The position numbers and the translations under genes were made by a program. DNA of 46,382 bases from Streptomyces sp. SID14478. GTDB taxonomy: Bacteria > Actinomycetota > Actinomycetes > Streptomycetales > Streptomycetaceae. Under the pieces are notes generated by a model. It was not told the DNA's origin and ran no database searches. It saw only the letters and a list, made by a program, of their open reading frames with translations. Position 1 is the stretch's first letter; every line of letters starts with the position of its first letter. This document shows positions 18,053 through 26,416 of the stretch, piece after piece. The stretch is from positions 1 through 46,382 of the forward strand of contig NZ_JAAGMG010000846.1 in assembly GCF_010548525.1 (NCBI RefSeq). The letters are read 5' to 3'.

Positions 18053-19855
18053 CTACTGCGGTGCGCGGGAGGTGCGCAGTACGTGGTGGCGGCGCTTGAA
18101 TCCCGACGCGAGGTGCTCGGCGCGTTCCAGATCGTCAAGGGTCAGCGGCCGGTTCCCGGCTTTGACTCCCTCGTGGGCAAGGCGCTCGAGGAGCGCCTCG
18201 TGAGCCGGGGGCTCCCCCGCGCGCTCGTACTCGTCGACCCACCGGCGGTAGATGCGTTGTTCCAGTGCGTACCGGCGCAGCGTGCTGGGGCTCACCGGCT
18301 GTCCCTTGTCGCCGTACACGCCCGAGGCGGCGAGTTGCCGGGACAACTCCTCCCACGCGGCGGCGCCCTTGGGCTCCGCGCCATGGGCCTCCACGTAGCT
18401 CTGGTAGGCAAGGTAGTACCGGTCCGGGTTCGTGAGCCTGGCAGGCGCCTCCCCCACATCGCCCCCAGGTGTGGGTCCATCGAGGGGAACATCGATCTGG
18501 GTGCGGTCCCGCTGCGACGGCACAGGGACCGGGTCAGCCGAGCTCGACACGGTCTGATCAAGCCCCGCGGTGTGATCCACAACCGCCTCGACAGGTATGT
18601 CAGATCGCGGTGGCTGTGCCGCGATCACCCCGGTGGGCAAGAGGTGCGGGGCAGGGGCGTTCAGCTGGTACCGCTCGTTCAGGTACTGCCCGAAGGAGGC
18701 GGCATCGGGCGCGGTGCCGAACTCGTCGACGTAGGCGCGGGCAACATCCCAGTAGAACGCGGCCCACGTCTCGTCCGAAACGGCCTCGTCCTGAGCCTGT
18801 TCCGCCGCGGGCGCCTCCTGTCCGTCCCGAAGCTCCGCGGCGCGAGCCGCGTACGCGGTCAGCAGCGGCACCAGCTCCTCCTCCGACAGCGGGCTGTCGT
18901 CGGAGAGACCGACCCCGTGCTCCATCCGCAGATGGTGCGCAAACTGAGCTGGGGTCGGTGCCTGCTCGTATACGGCCAGGAACTCGGCATAGGCAGCGAA
19001 GTGGCCGAAGTCGACGACCGGCGGGGCCTGCTCCGTCGTCGGCGGCTTGGTGAACCACGGACTCGACGGCTCCGGCGAGGGAGCGTCCGCTGCCTCAACC
19101 AGCGCGTCCAGTTCGAGGGCCGGCTCTTGCGGGACTTCGGGCAGCAGCAGTTGCGGCTCGATGCCGGCGGCAGCGAGGCCCTCCGGCGCGGTCTGCGCCA
19201 ACGGCACCCCGTAGCGCGCCAGCCGCAGCGGCATCAGCGACTCCACCGGCGCCTTGCGCCGCCAGGCACGCCCGAACCGGGAACGCAGCCGCGCCTGGTA
19301 CACCAGCCGCTCCTGCTCCAGCTTGATCACCGCGTCGTACGACCGCAGCTCCCACAGCTTCATGCGCCGCCACAGCAGGAACGTGGGCAGCGGCGAGAGC
19401 AGCCAGCGCGTGATGCGCACGCCCTCCATGTGCTTGTCCGCGGTGATGTCCGCGATCCGCCCGATCGCGTGCCGCGCCGCCTCGACCGCGACCACGAACA
19501 GGATCGGGATCACGGCGTGCATGCCGGTGCCCAGCGGGTCCGGCCACGCGGCCGCGCCGTTGAACGCGATCGTCGCCGCCGTCAGCAGCCACGCCGTCTG
19601 ACGCAGCAGCGGGAACGGGATGCGGATCCACGTCAGCAGCAGGTCCAGCGCGAGCAGCACACAGATGCCCGCGTCGATGCCGATCGGGAAGACATACGAG
19701 AAATTTCCGAAGCCCTTCTCCAGGGCCAACTCGCGCACCGCCTGATACGAGCCGGCGAAACCGATCCCCGCAATCACCACCGCGCCCGCCACCACGACAC
19801 CGACCAGGACACGGTGAATACGGCCCAGGCGCGGGGCTATTCGGCCCGAGGTCAC
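18053..19855 (-). CDS. DUF2637 membrane protein (Streptomyces plasmid-spread, SpdB-like)
   Basis: A 600-residue protein from GTG 19855. The first 125 residues contain four membrane segments: VVVAGAVVIAGIGFAGSYQA, PIGIDAGICVLLALDLLLTW, QTAWLLTAATIAFNGAAAWP and AVIPILFVVAVEAARHAIGR. The motif FPIGIDAG is characteristic of DUF2637. A basic stretch (LLWRRMKLWELRSYDAV) is followed by a long acidic, Pro-rich cytoplasmic tail, with two similar segments resembling small wHTH units (AAYAEFLAVYEQAPTPAQF and YDVARAYVDEFGTAP-like YWDVARAYVDEFGTA). DUF2637 proteins accompany conjugative Streptomyces plasmids and are thought to help the plasmid spread between mycelial compartments. This supports a transfer role for the block. 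Confidence 0.85.
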   Translation of the reverse strand: MTSGRIAPRLGRIHRVLVGVVVAGAVVIAGIGFAGSYQAVRELALEKGFGNFSYVFPIGIDAGICVLLALDLLLTWIRIPFPLLRQTAWLLTAATIAFNGAAAWPDPLGTGMHAVIPILFVVAVEAARHAIGRIADITADKHMEGVRITRWLLSPLPTFLLWRRMKLWELRSYDAVIKLEQERLVYQARLRSRFGRAWRRKAPVESLMPLRLARYGVPLAQTAPEGLAAAGIEPQLLLPEVPQEPALELDALVEAADAPSPEPSSPWFTKPPTTEQAPPVVDFGHFAAYAEFLAVYEQAPTPAQFAHHLRMEHGVGLSDDSPLSEEELVPLLTAYAARAAELRDGQEAPAAEQAQDEAVSDETWAAFYWDVARAYVDEFGTAPDAASFGQYLNERYQLNAPAPHLLPTGVIAAQPPRSDIPVEAVVDHTAGLDQTVSSSADPVPVPSQRDRTQIDVPLDGPTPGGDVGEAPARLTNPDRYYLAYQSYVEAHGAEPKGAAAWEELSRQLAASGVYGDKGQPVSPSTLRRYALEQRIYRRWVDEYERAGEPPAHEALLERLAHEGVKAGNRPLTLDDLERAEHLASGFKRRHHVLRTSRAPQ

Positions 19856-20352
19856 GAACGGCTACCCTCTCAACTCTGCTGCCAGCAATATCCGTTCACG
19901 CTCTCACGAGACCCACAGGTTCCTCCCGCCGTTCGCCTGGATCGACATCAGGTCGTCAGCAATCCATGTCGCACAGGACGCCGATACGACCCGATTTCAC
20001 CCTTGTCCCAGCGCACCCCGGCCGTCGCGTCCCTTCGATCAATACGGAGGTACCGAGTGAAATCCGAGTATGAGTGAGAGCCGAGTACCAGAACGGATGC
20101 GGACCCCTGCAGCACAGTCGCTTGAGTCGCTGAGGTCGTCGCCGACCGTCCTCGTCCCCACGGTGACATCAGACATCGCGATACGACCTGAGACGCCGTG
20201 GAATAGCCGACCATTAGGGAGAGTGCCTTCCTCGGTGGCCCGGCTCTGACCTCATGGATCCGGGGACACGGGAGCTTGTCCTAGTCTCGGGACGGCTGTC
20301 GGCCATCACAGCCCGTGCAACCGTCGGTGCTCCGCTGGGGTCCTACCCAGAT
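19856..20352. other. Intergenic region between divergent genes
   Basis: About 500 bases between the DUF2637 gene and the pentapeptide-like gene. No gene is convincing. An in-frame extension of the pentapeptide gene back to an ATG at 20254 is possible. The region should hold the divergent promoters; no strong -35/-10 pair was identified. Confidence 0.4.
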
Positions 20353-21795
20353 ATGGGATCACCTTCGCCCCGGCGCCGCCGCACCGAGCGGCGCGGACTG
20401 CGCCTGTGGCCGGTCGGCAGCGTCCTCGCGCTGGCCTTCACCATCGCCCTGCTGGTCGCCGGGGCCGTCTTCTACACGGGATGGGACGTGCTCGGCGCCC
20501 GGGAAGTGAAACGCGAACACCGCCTCGACTCCGCTACCCTCTTCGATCTGGTGAAGCTCTCCTTCGGTGTGGTGGCCGGGGCTGGCGCCCTGGTTGCCCT
20601 GGTCGTCGCCTACCGCCGCCAGCGCATCGACGAGGACGGCGCCTTGCGCGAGAGCACTCGCCTGCACACCGAGCGCTTCACCACCGCCGTCTCCCAGCTC
20701 GGCGATAACTCTGCTGCGGTCCGCCTCGGCGGCGTGCACGCCCTGGCCGGCCTCGCCGACGACGCGCCCATCCGGGACCTGCGCCAGACATCCATCGACG
20801 TGCTCTGCGCCTACCTGCGCCTGCCCTACACCGCAGAGTCCGAACTGCCTGCAGATAACGCGGAGCTCCGGCACGCTTACCTGGGTCTACGGGAAGTCCG
20901 ACACACGGTCATCCGTGTCATCCGCGACCACCTACGCCTCGCCCCCGGGCACCAGCACTCATGGCGAGGGCACGACTTCGACCTCACCCACGTCACCTTC
21001 GACGGTGGAGATTTCTCCGGGACCGTCTTCTCCGGCGGCATCGTCGACTTCAGCAACGCGATCTTCCGCAGCGGCACGGTCACCTTCCACGACGCAGAGT
21101 TCTCCGGCGGGACGGTTGACTTCAGCAACGCAGCCTTCTGCAACGGCACGGTCACGTTCCAGAACGCGGAGTTCTCCGGCGGCAAGACCTCCTTCCACGG
21201 CGCAGATTTCGAAGGGGGCACGGTCGACTTCACCAACGGGGCTTTCAGCGGTGGCACGGTCACCTTCGACACCGCGATCTTCGGCGACGGCACGGTCACC
21301 TTCCACGGCGCGGAGTTCTCCGGCAGCAGGATCTCCTTCCGCTCCTCTCACTTCGATGGCGGCATCGTCACCCTCCTCGTCGCGACCTTCTCCGGCGGCA
21401 TAGTCGACTTCAGACACGCAGAGTTCTCCGGCGGCGGGGCTGTTTTCAACACTGCGACCTTCACCGATGGCACGGTCACCTTCCACTCCGCGATCTTCCA
21501 CGGCGGCTCGGTCGACTTCCGTGGTGCGCACTTCTCTGGCGGCAGCCTCGACTTCAACGGCGCGGTCTTCGACGACGGCGGCATGGTCGACTTCCGCTCC
21601 GCGATCTTTTCCGACGGCAGGGTCGCCTTCTACGCCGCTGACTTCGATGGCGGCACGGTCGACTTCAGACACGCGGAGTTCTCCGGCGGCACGGTCGACT
21701 TCAGCGGTGCTGTCGGCGAAGCACCGCCAGGGTTGATGCTGCCGAGCGGCCCTCCTCCCGGCGGGGTGAGCGTGCCCCCAGCCTGGGCCACCTGA
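20353..21795 (+). CDS. Membrane-anchored pentapeptide-like repeat protein
   Basis: A 480-residue protein if ATG 20353 is used; ATG 20254 in the same frame would add 33 residues. Neither has a strong ribosome site. A basic N-terminus precedes a membrane segment (SVLALAFTIALLVAGAVFYT), a second follows (LVKLSFGVVAGAGALVALVV), then AVRLGGVHALAGLADDAP, the usual neck of these proteins. From about residue 215 to 455 there are about 24 ten-residue units of the type xxFxxGTVxF (DFSNAIFRSGTVTFHDAEFS), the register of pentapeptide-repeat beta-helices. The helix should be cytoplasmic. The function of this Streptomyces family is unknown; some soluble relatives protect gyrase. Confidence 0.85.
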   Translation: MGSPSPRRRRTERRGLRLWPVGSVLALAFTIALLVAGAVFYTGWDVLGAREVKREHRLDSATLFDLVKLSFGVVAGAGALVALVVAYRRQRIDEDGALRESTRLHTERFTTAVSQLGDNSAAVRLGGVHALAGLADDAPIRDLRQTSIDVLCAYLRLPYTAESELPADNAELRHAYLGLREVRHTVIRVIRDHLRLAPGHQHSWRGHDFDLTHVTFDGGDFSGTVFSGGIVDFSNAIFRSGTVTFHDAEFSGGTVDFSNAAFCNGTVTFQNAEFSGGKTSFHGADFEGGTVDFTNGAFSGGTVTFDTAIFGDGTVTFHGAEFSGSRISFRSSHFDGGIVTLLVATFSGGIVDFRHAEFSGGGAVFNTATFTDGTVTFHSAIFHGGSVDFRGAHFSGGSLDFNGAVFDDGGMVDFRSAIFSDGRVAFYAADFDGGTVDFRHAEFSGGTVDFSGAVGEAPPGLMLPSGPPPGGVSVPPAWAT

Positions 21796-21828
21796 TCGCG
21801 CTGCCGTCAGGAGCCTTTGCGCAGGGTC

Positions 21829-21900
21829 GCCGTGTCGCCGTGTCGCCGTGTCGCCGTGTCGCCGTGTCGCCGTGTCGCCGTGTCGCCGTGTCGCCGTGTC
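21829..21900. repeat. 8-bp tandem repeat (GCCGTGTC, 9 copies)
   Basis: Nine perfect GCCGTGTC units in a row, with a partial unit (GTC) before and GCCG after. It lies 33 bases past the stop of the pentapeptide-like gene, in the space between it and a small minus-strand gene. There are no spacers, so it is not a CRISPR. It is open in several frames, which produces spurious ORFs. Confidence 0.95.
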
Positions 21901-22058
21901 GCCGAAATCGGCATAACTGTGACGCACGGCCGTTCGGGGCCCGACGTTCCGCGAAGACTCGACAAAGAACTGGACTCCTGCCCCAACGCCCCGGTGAAGG
22001 TCACCTTCGCCCGCTAGAAGCGGGGCCGTGGGCGCCCTCCGCTGCTGGGGTCACTTGT

Positions 22059-22262
22059 TCAGTTCTCTGACGGGATGCGGGCCGCGATCTCGATGGCGAA
22101 CCACTCCGCTTCCTCGGACAGTTCATCGCCCTCGCTCGCGATGAGCCGGAGCAGATGCAGCAGATCGTGCGCCTCTTCCAAGGTGAGCATCTCCAGGCGG
22201 CGCGCAGCACCGTCCTGAGCCGGGATCAGGTTACGAGTGGCGGTGGGATCTTGGGACGTCAT
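22059..22262 (-). CDS. Small helical hypothetical protein
   Basis: A 67-residue protein from ATG 22262. The sequence LEMLTLEEAHDLLHLLRLIA followed by ELSEEAEWFAIEIAARIPSE predicts two amphipathic helices. Codons mostly end in G or C, as in neighbouring genes. No Shine-Dalgarno is obvious and no family is recognised. It stands alone between the repeat array and the HAD gene. Confidence 0.55.
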   Translation of the reverse strand: MTSQDPTATRNLIPAQDGAARRLEMLTLEEAHDLLHLLRLIASEGDELSEEAEWFAIEIAARIPSEN

Positions 22263-22476
22263 GCCGACTTCAACGCGTGAAGCAGCCGGCGGAAACTCGG
22301 TGACCGCGGTGCGTACCCGTAACGGCCCAACCGCGGGCGGCAGGCCGGGGTCGCTGCGGTTGGCGCGTGGGAGTCTCCGAGCTAGCGTCCCTCTCCCCGA
22401 TACCAGAAGGCTGGGGCCTGGCGTGAGGGCTGTCCCGCAAACTGCCTGTTCAGAGGCCTGATGGCATGATCGAGGC

Positions 22477-23163
22477 GTGATCGGTGAACCTGCTCAGCCC
22501 GGAACCAAGAAGTATGTCCTGTTTGATGTCGATGGCACGTTGATCGATGCCGTGGACAATCAGCGCCGGGTTTGGCGCGTGTGGGCGAAGAGATACGGGC
22601 TGGATCCCGATGAGGTCTACCAAGTGGCGCTGCGCACGCGGCCGATGGAGACCTTCGCGCAGGTCATTCCGACCCGTGATCCGCGGGAGTGCCTGGCCGC
22701 GCTGCACGACCTGGAGGACGAGGATGTGCGGTCCGGCATGTATACGGCCTTCGACGGGGCCTCCGAGCTGCTGCACGCTCTGCCCTCCGGGTCGTGGGCA
22801 TTGGTGACGTCGAATTACGCGCACCGGGTGCGCGGACGCTTTTCCCGGACCGGCTTGCCGGTGCCGGACGTGGTCGTGGATGCCGCTTCCGTTGAGGAAG
22901 GCAAGCCCTCACCTGTCCCGTATCTGCTGGCTGCCAAGCGGCTCGGTGCCGAGCCGGCGGACTGTCTGGTGATCGAGGACGCCCCCTCCGGGGTGCAGTC
23001 CGGGCTGCGTGCCGGCATGACGGTGTGGGGAGTCAACACTCCCATCGCCGTCGACGGCGTGCATCGGCACTTCGGGAGCCTGCGTGCCGCGGTCCCCGAC
23101 ATTCTCGCCTTCACGTCCGCAACCCACCCTCACCAGCCGGAGGGCTCAACGCCAGAGGAATGA
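22477..23163 (+). CDS. HAD-superfamily phosphatase
   Basis: A 228-residue protein from GTG 22477. All four HAD motifs are present: DVDGT with the nucleophile Asp17 and acid/base Asp19, the Thr/Ser motif LVTSN near 109-113, Lys143 in GKPSP, and the metal ligands in VIEDAPSG near 165-172. A helical cap lies between motifs I and II. Size and layout match subfamily IA sugar-phosphate or phosphoglycolate phosphatases. The substrate cannot be told. The start is weakly supported because no strong ribosome site precedes it. Confidence 0.85.
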   Translation: MIGEPAQPGTKKYVLFDVDGTLIDAVDNQRRVWRVWAKRYGLDPDEVYQVALRTRPMETFAQVIPTRDPRECLAALHDLEDEDVRSGMYTAFDGASELLHALPSGSWALVTSNYAHRVRGRFSRTGLPVPDVVVDAASVEEGKPSPVPYLLAAKRLGAEPADCLVIEDAPSGVQSGLRAGMTVWGVNTPIAVDGVHRHFGSLRAAVPDILAFTSATHPHQPEGSTPEE

Positions 23164-23347
23164 TCTTGCTATGGCTGGTGTGATCACGGCGTCGGAATCG
23201 TCTTGGACAGCCCAGGTCTCGGAGAGCTTCAGGCGGCGCACACGGATCTACCCAGCGCCCGGGTACGGGCTCCTCACGCTTCGACAAGCAAGGAGATGCG
23301 GCCCCATGCATTCATTGCGCTGGGCCACTACCGCGTAGCGTAAGAGC

Positions 23348-23491
23348 ATGACTGACACGCACGATGCAGACGATGACGAGACAGTGATCGGTGTACCCGC
23401 CGATGACGTAGAGACGGCTGATGAGGAACAGGAAGAAGAAGCGGCAGACGCGTGGGTGATCCCCGATGGTGACCCTGGTGGCGGTTGGTAG
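23348..23491 (+). CDS. Tiny acidic ORF ending in GGGW
   Basis: A 47-residue ORF with ATG 23348 and AAGAG just upstream. About 18 of 47 residues are Asp or Glu, with a run EEQEEEAADAWVIP, and the C-terminus is PDGDPGGGW. There is no cysteine, membrane segment or known domain. An acidic leader-like N-terminus and a Gly/Trp tail resemble some ribosomal-peptide precursors, but no maturation enzyme is next to it. It may also be a chance ORF. Confidence 0.4.
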   Translation: MTDTHDADDDETVIGVPADDVETADEEQEEEAADAWVIPDGDPGGGW

Positions 23492-23557
23492 GCGCAACAT
23501 CGGAACAGGCTGAAGGCGGGGCAGTGGGTGTTCCGCTTTGGCAAAGCCCACCACCTC

Positions 23558-23591
23558 GATGAGGCTCGGCCGTGGATGAGGCTCGGCCGTG
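23558..23591. repeat. 17-bp direct tandem duplication
   Basis: GATGAGGCTCGGCCGTG occurs twice in immediate succession in the space between the tiny acidic ORF and the membrane glycosyltransferase gene. Confidence 0.9.
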
Positions 23592-23664
23592 TGTTGCGTC
23601 TTATCGAGGGGTGGTACCGGGCGGTTGTGCACGTGGGGCGCGTCAGGCTGTGCTCGGCTGATTT

Positions 23665-25146
23665 CTACGATCGCAGGGTGAGCACCGTGGCGTCGCCGGC
23701 CGACCCGTTCGTCGGGATTGTACGGACGTCGGTTTTCCGTCCGTGGAGGAGCTTTTTGAGTGTCTTCTCGTCAGGCTGCAGTCGGCCGCGCTCGAAGAGT
23801 ACGAAGTTGATGTCGGTGTTGGCTGGTGGTTCCATGTGCCGGTATTCGCGGTAGGTGACGGCATCGCAGCCGGAGTACCAGCCCATCTCGGGTTCGTATC
23901 CGCTGACGATGAGACACGCTGTGTTAGCGCTGAGCTGTTGCGCCACCGGTCGCGTGGAGTCGCTCAGGCGTTCCGGTCCGGGCATAGCACCGTGCGCGAT
24001 GACTTGTGTCGTCGCTACGGTCGTCACTGCCGCCAGCATGGCGACAGCTGCAAGAACTGCGGACGCCCAGTGCCTGCCGACTCGGTTGGCGATTGCGGTC
24101 ACTCCCAGGATGGTGAGGAGGATGACCGGCAGGTAGATGAAGCGCGGCTCGCCGTCCGTCGCGAATCCGAGGATGACGCAGATCAGAACGGCGCTCGTAC
24201 CGAGAAAGACGGTTCGCTGGTCGGTCTCTTCGCGGAGCCGACTGGCGCGCCAACCTGATTTCGACAGACGTCGGGCCGCTGCTGCGAGTGCGACGATGCC
24301 CGCCACCATGACGACTGCTCCCAGGTCACCGGCGAGCCGGTACGGGAAGATGGCCAGATAGTAGAGAAGGCCGTCCCCGATGAACCTGCGCTCGGCCTGG
24401 TCCGTTGCCCAGAAGATGAGACCGAGCGGGGAGCCCGTTTCCTTCGTCGCATAGATGAAGTGCGGGAGCAGTCCGAGAAATAGCGTCGCGGCTGCGAAGG
24501 CCAGCCGCCGTCCCTGAGCCATCCACGCGCGCGGCCCGTACGCGAGCACTGCGGCGATGGCTATCGCGAGCATGTTCCCGACGATCCCGTAGCGCAGGTA
24601 GAAGGCCGCCAGGACTACGACCGGAAGGACGTACAGAGCGCGCGAGTTCTGCTTCTCCTGTGTTCTGACCAGGAGGTATACGGCGATGAGGAGAAGTCCG
24701 GTGGAGCCGATGTCATTGAGGAACTCAGGTACGCGGCGCAGGAATCCCAGTCCGCTGAGGAGCACCAGGACGATGACGATCGCGCGTCGGCGTGAGGTCC
24801 ATTGCGCGGCGACGAGGTAGACCGCGGTGAGGGTGAAGAGGCTGAGCAGCAGCGCGATGACGCGCAGGGAACCGACGTCGTTGTGCACGGCGAGCGCGAG
24901 CCTGCCCAGTGCCGGGAGGCCGATGGGACGGTAGAGGCCCCATCCTGCGTCTGGGGTGTCGTCCAGCCATGAGCGGGCTTTGTTGGCGTAGACGGCTTCT
25001 TCGTGGGCGAAGTGCGGTTCGTGTCCTTGGAGCCAGTTCCAAGCGCTGGCAGTCAGCAGCAGGACTCCGACGAGATAGGTCTTGGCGGGGACCTGTCGTG
25101 CCTTGTGGAGAAAGGTGTGGGCGGGGACGGGGACCGTGTTCGCCAT
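23665..25146 (-). CDS. Polytopic membrane glycosyltransferase-like protein (GT-C fold)
   Basis: A 493-residue protein if it starts at ATG 25146; the open frame continues into the neighbouring insertion sequence. At least ten hydrophobic segments are visible. The first is YLVGVLLLTASAWN, followed by an extracytoplasmic loop with HFAHEEAVYANKARSWLDD, where the acidic residues fit the catalytic loop of ArnT/PMT-type enzymes. A long hydrophilic C-terminal part (SGYEPEMGWYSGCDAVTYRE) should face the outside. Such enzymes use lipid-linked sugars; the acceptor is unknown. The IS3 end lies only 20 bases upstream of the start, so its native promoter has been replaced or removed. Confidence 0.72.
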   Translation of the reverse strand: MANTVPVPAHTFLHKARQVPAKTYLVGVLLLTASAWNWLQGHEPHFAHEEAVYANKARSWLDDTPDAGWGLYRPIGLPALGRLALAVHNDVGSLRVIALLLSLFTLTAVYLVAAQWTSRRRAIVIVLVLLSGLGFLRRVPEFLNDIGSTGLLLIAVYLLVRTQEKQNSRALYVLPVVVLAAFYLRYGIVGNMLAIAIAAVLAYGPRAWMAQGRRLAFAAATLFLGLLPHFIYATKETGSPLGLIFWATDQAERRFIGDGLLYYLAIFPYRLAGDLGAVVMVAGIVALAAAARRLSKSGWRASRLREETDQRTVFLGTSAVLICVILGFATDGEPRFIYLPVILLTILGVTAIANRVGRHWASAVLAAVAMLAAVTTVATTQVIAHGAMPGPERLSDSTRPVAQQLSANTACLIVSGYEPEMGWYSGCDAVTYREYRHMEPPANTDINFVLFERGRLQPDEKTLKKLLHGRKTDVRTIPTNGSAGDATVLTLRS

Positions 25147-25198
25147 CCAGCGTGGTCGGGCCACCTGAAGTTTCCCCGTGATCCTGGACACTCGTTCG

Positions 25199-26416
25199 TT
25201 ATGCCGCGAGGGCGTGTTGATGCCGCTGCCTGGTCTCGGCCGGGGTGAGATAGCCGAAGATTTTGTGCTTGCGCAGGCGGCGGCGGTTGTAGAAGGTCTC
25301 GATGAAGTTGAAGACCTCGGCGCGGGCGGTGGCCCGGTCGGGCCAGAACCGGGTTCCGATCTCTTCCTTGAGCAGGGCCCAGAAACTTTCCGCTGCGGCG
25401 TTGTCGAAACACGAGCCGGTGCGTCCGCAGCTCTGCCGTAGCCCCAACTTGATTATCTGATCGCGGAATTGAGCCGACGTGTACTCGCTTCCGCGATCAC
25501 TGTGGACCACGCATCCGGACTCCAGATCGCCTCGGCCGTGGGCCATGTCGAGGGCGTCCACGACAAGCTCGGCGCGGTGGTGGTCGGCCATCGCGTAGCC
25601 GACGACCTCGCGGGTGGCCAGGTCCAGCCAGCAGGCGAGGTAGAGCCAGCCCTCGGCCGTCGGAAGGTAGGTGATGTCGCCGACCAGCTTGGTGCCGGGG
25701 CGCTCGGCGTGGAAGTCGCGGCCGATCAGGTCCGGGGCCGGCTTCGCCTTTGCACCCGGCCGGGTCAGCGAGCGCCGCTTGCGGCGGGTGACGCCGCGGA
25801 TGCCGCGCTCACGCATGACGCGGGCGACGCGCTTGCGGTTCGCTCGCCGCCCCAGACGTCGCAGCTCGGCGTGGATGCGCGGGACGCCGTAGGTCTTGCG
25901 GGAGGCGATGTGGAGCACGGTGATCTCGTGCGCAAGTGCGTCGTCGGCCGCCTGGCGGGCCTGGCGGACGGCTCCGCCCTCGCGCCAGGCGTAGTAGTAG
26001 GAGGAGCGGGTCACGTGCAGCACCCGGGACAGCAGTATGACCGGGTAGTTCGCCTTCTCCGCGTGGATCAACCGGTACAACGCGGTCACCGGTCGCTCTC
26101 CTTCACGAAGAAGGCCGTCGCCTTTTTTCAGGATCTCGATCGTCTGCTGCTGCTCGCGGTTCTCCTTGCGCAGTCGGCGCAGTTCCTCGCGCTCGGCGCT
26201 GGTCAGCTCGCCCGGGGCGCCCTCGCCCCGGGCGGCTTTGGCCCGGGCGGCTTTGGCCCGGGCGGCTTTGGCCCGGCGGTACCAGCCGCGCAAGGACTCC
26301 GAGCTGATGCCGAGTTCCCGGGCGACCGCGGTGACCGTCTTGCCAGAGGAGTCGACGAGCGCGATCGCGTCCCGCTTGAACTCCTCGGTGTACCGCTTCG
26401 TGTACTTGTTTCCCAC
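25199..26416 (-). CDS. IS3-family transposase, OrfA and OrfB fused in one frame
   Basis: A 405-residue protein from GTG 26416. Residues 1-100 are OrfA: HTH (YTEEFKRDAIALVDSSGK, ARELGISSESLRGWYRR) and a leucine-zipper-like helix (ELRRLRKENREQQQTIEILK). Residues 110-405 are OrfB with the DDE triad D247 (GDITYLP), D307 (HSDRGSEYTS) and E343 (AAAESFWALLKEE). IS3 elements normally make this fusion by -1 slippage on an A6G motif; here the motif at 26121-26128 reads A6GG on the coding strand, and OrfA runs directly into OrfB. All catalytic residues are intact. Confidence 0.92.
   Translation of the reverse strand: MGNKYTKRYTEEFKRDAIALVDSSGKTVTAVARELGISSESLRGWYRRAKAARAKAARAKAARGEGAPGELTSAEREELRRLRKENREQQQTIEILKKGDGLLREGERPVTALYRLIHAEKANYPVILLSRVLHVTRSSYYYAWREGGAVRQARQAADDALAHEITVLHIASRKTYGVPRIHAELRRLGRRANRKRVARVMRERGIRGVTRRKRRSLTRPGAKAKPAPDLIGRDFHAERPGTKLVGDITYLPTAEGWLYLACWLDLATREVVGYAMADHHRAELVVDALDMAHGRGDLESGCVVHSDRGSEYTSAQFRDQIIKLGLRQSCGRTGSCFDNAAAESFWALLKEEIGTRFWPDRATARAEVFNFIETFYNRRRLRKHKIFGYLTPAETRQRHQHALAA
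26226..26270. repeat. 15-bp repeat, 3 copies, inside the transposase gene
   Basis: Three copies of GCCCGGGCGGCTTTG (the first differs at one base) encode an in-frame KAARA repeat in the linker between the HTH and the zipper helix. It lengthens a flexible basic linker and does not shift the frame. Confidence 0.9.

Noticed and set aside
18029..20077. 682-residue plus-strand ORF opposite the DUF2637 gene
   Set aside because: It mirrors a gene with clear membrane segments and family motif; it is Arg-rich with no recognisable domain.
21826..21904. 8-bp array considered as CRISPR
   Set aside because: Units are contiguous with no spacers and are much too short.
20959..21927. Minus-strand ORF running through the pentapeptide region and the 8-bp array
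   Set aside because: It exists only because both repeats are open on the opposite strand.
23165..23340. 55-residue ORF starting MAGVITASES between the HAD and acidic ORFs
   Set aside because: No ribosome site, no family, ordinary composition; could be chance.
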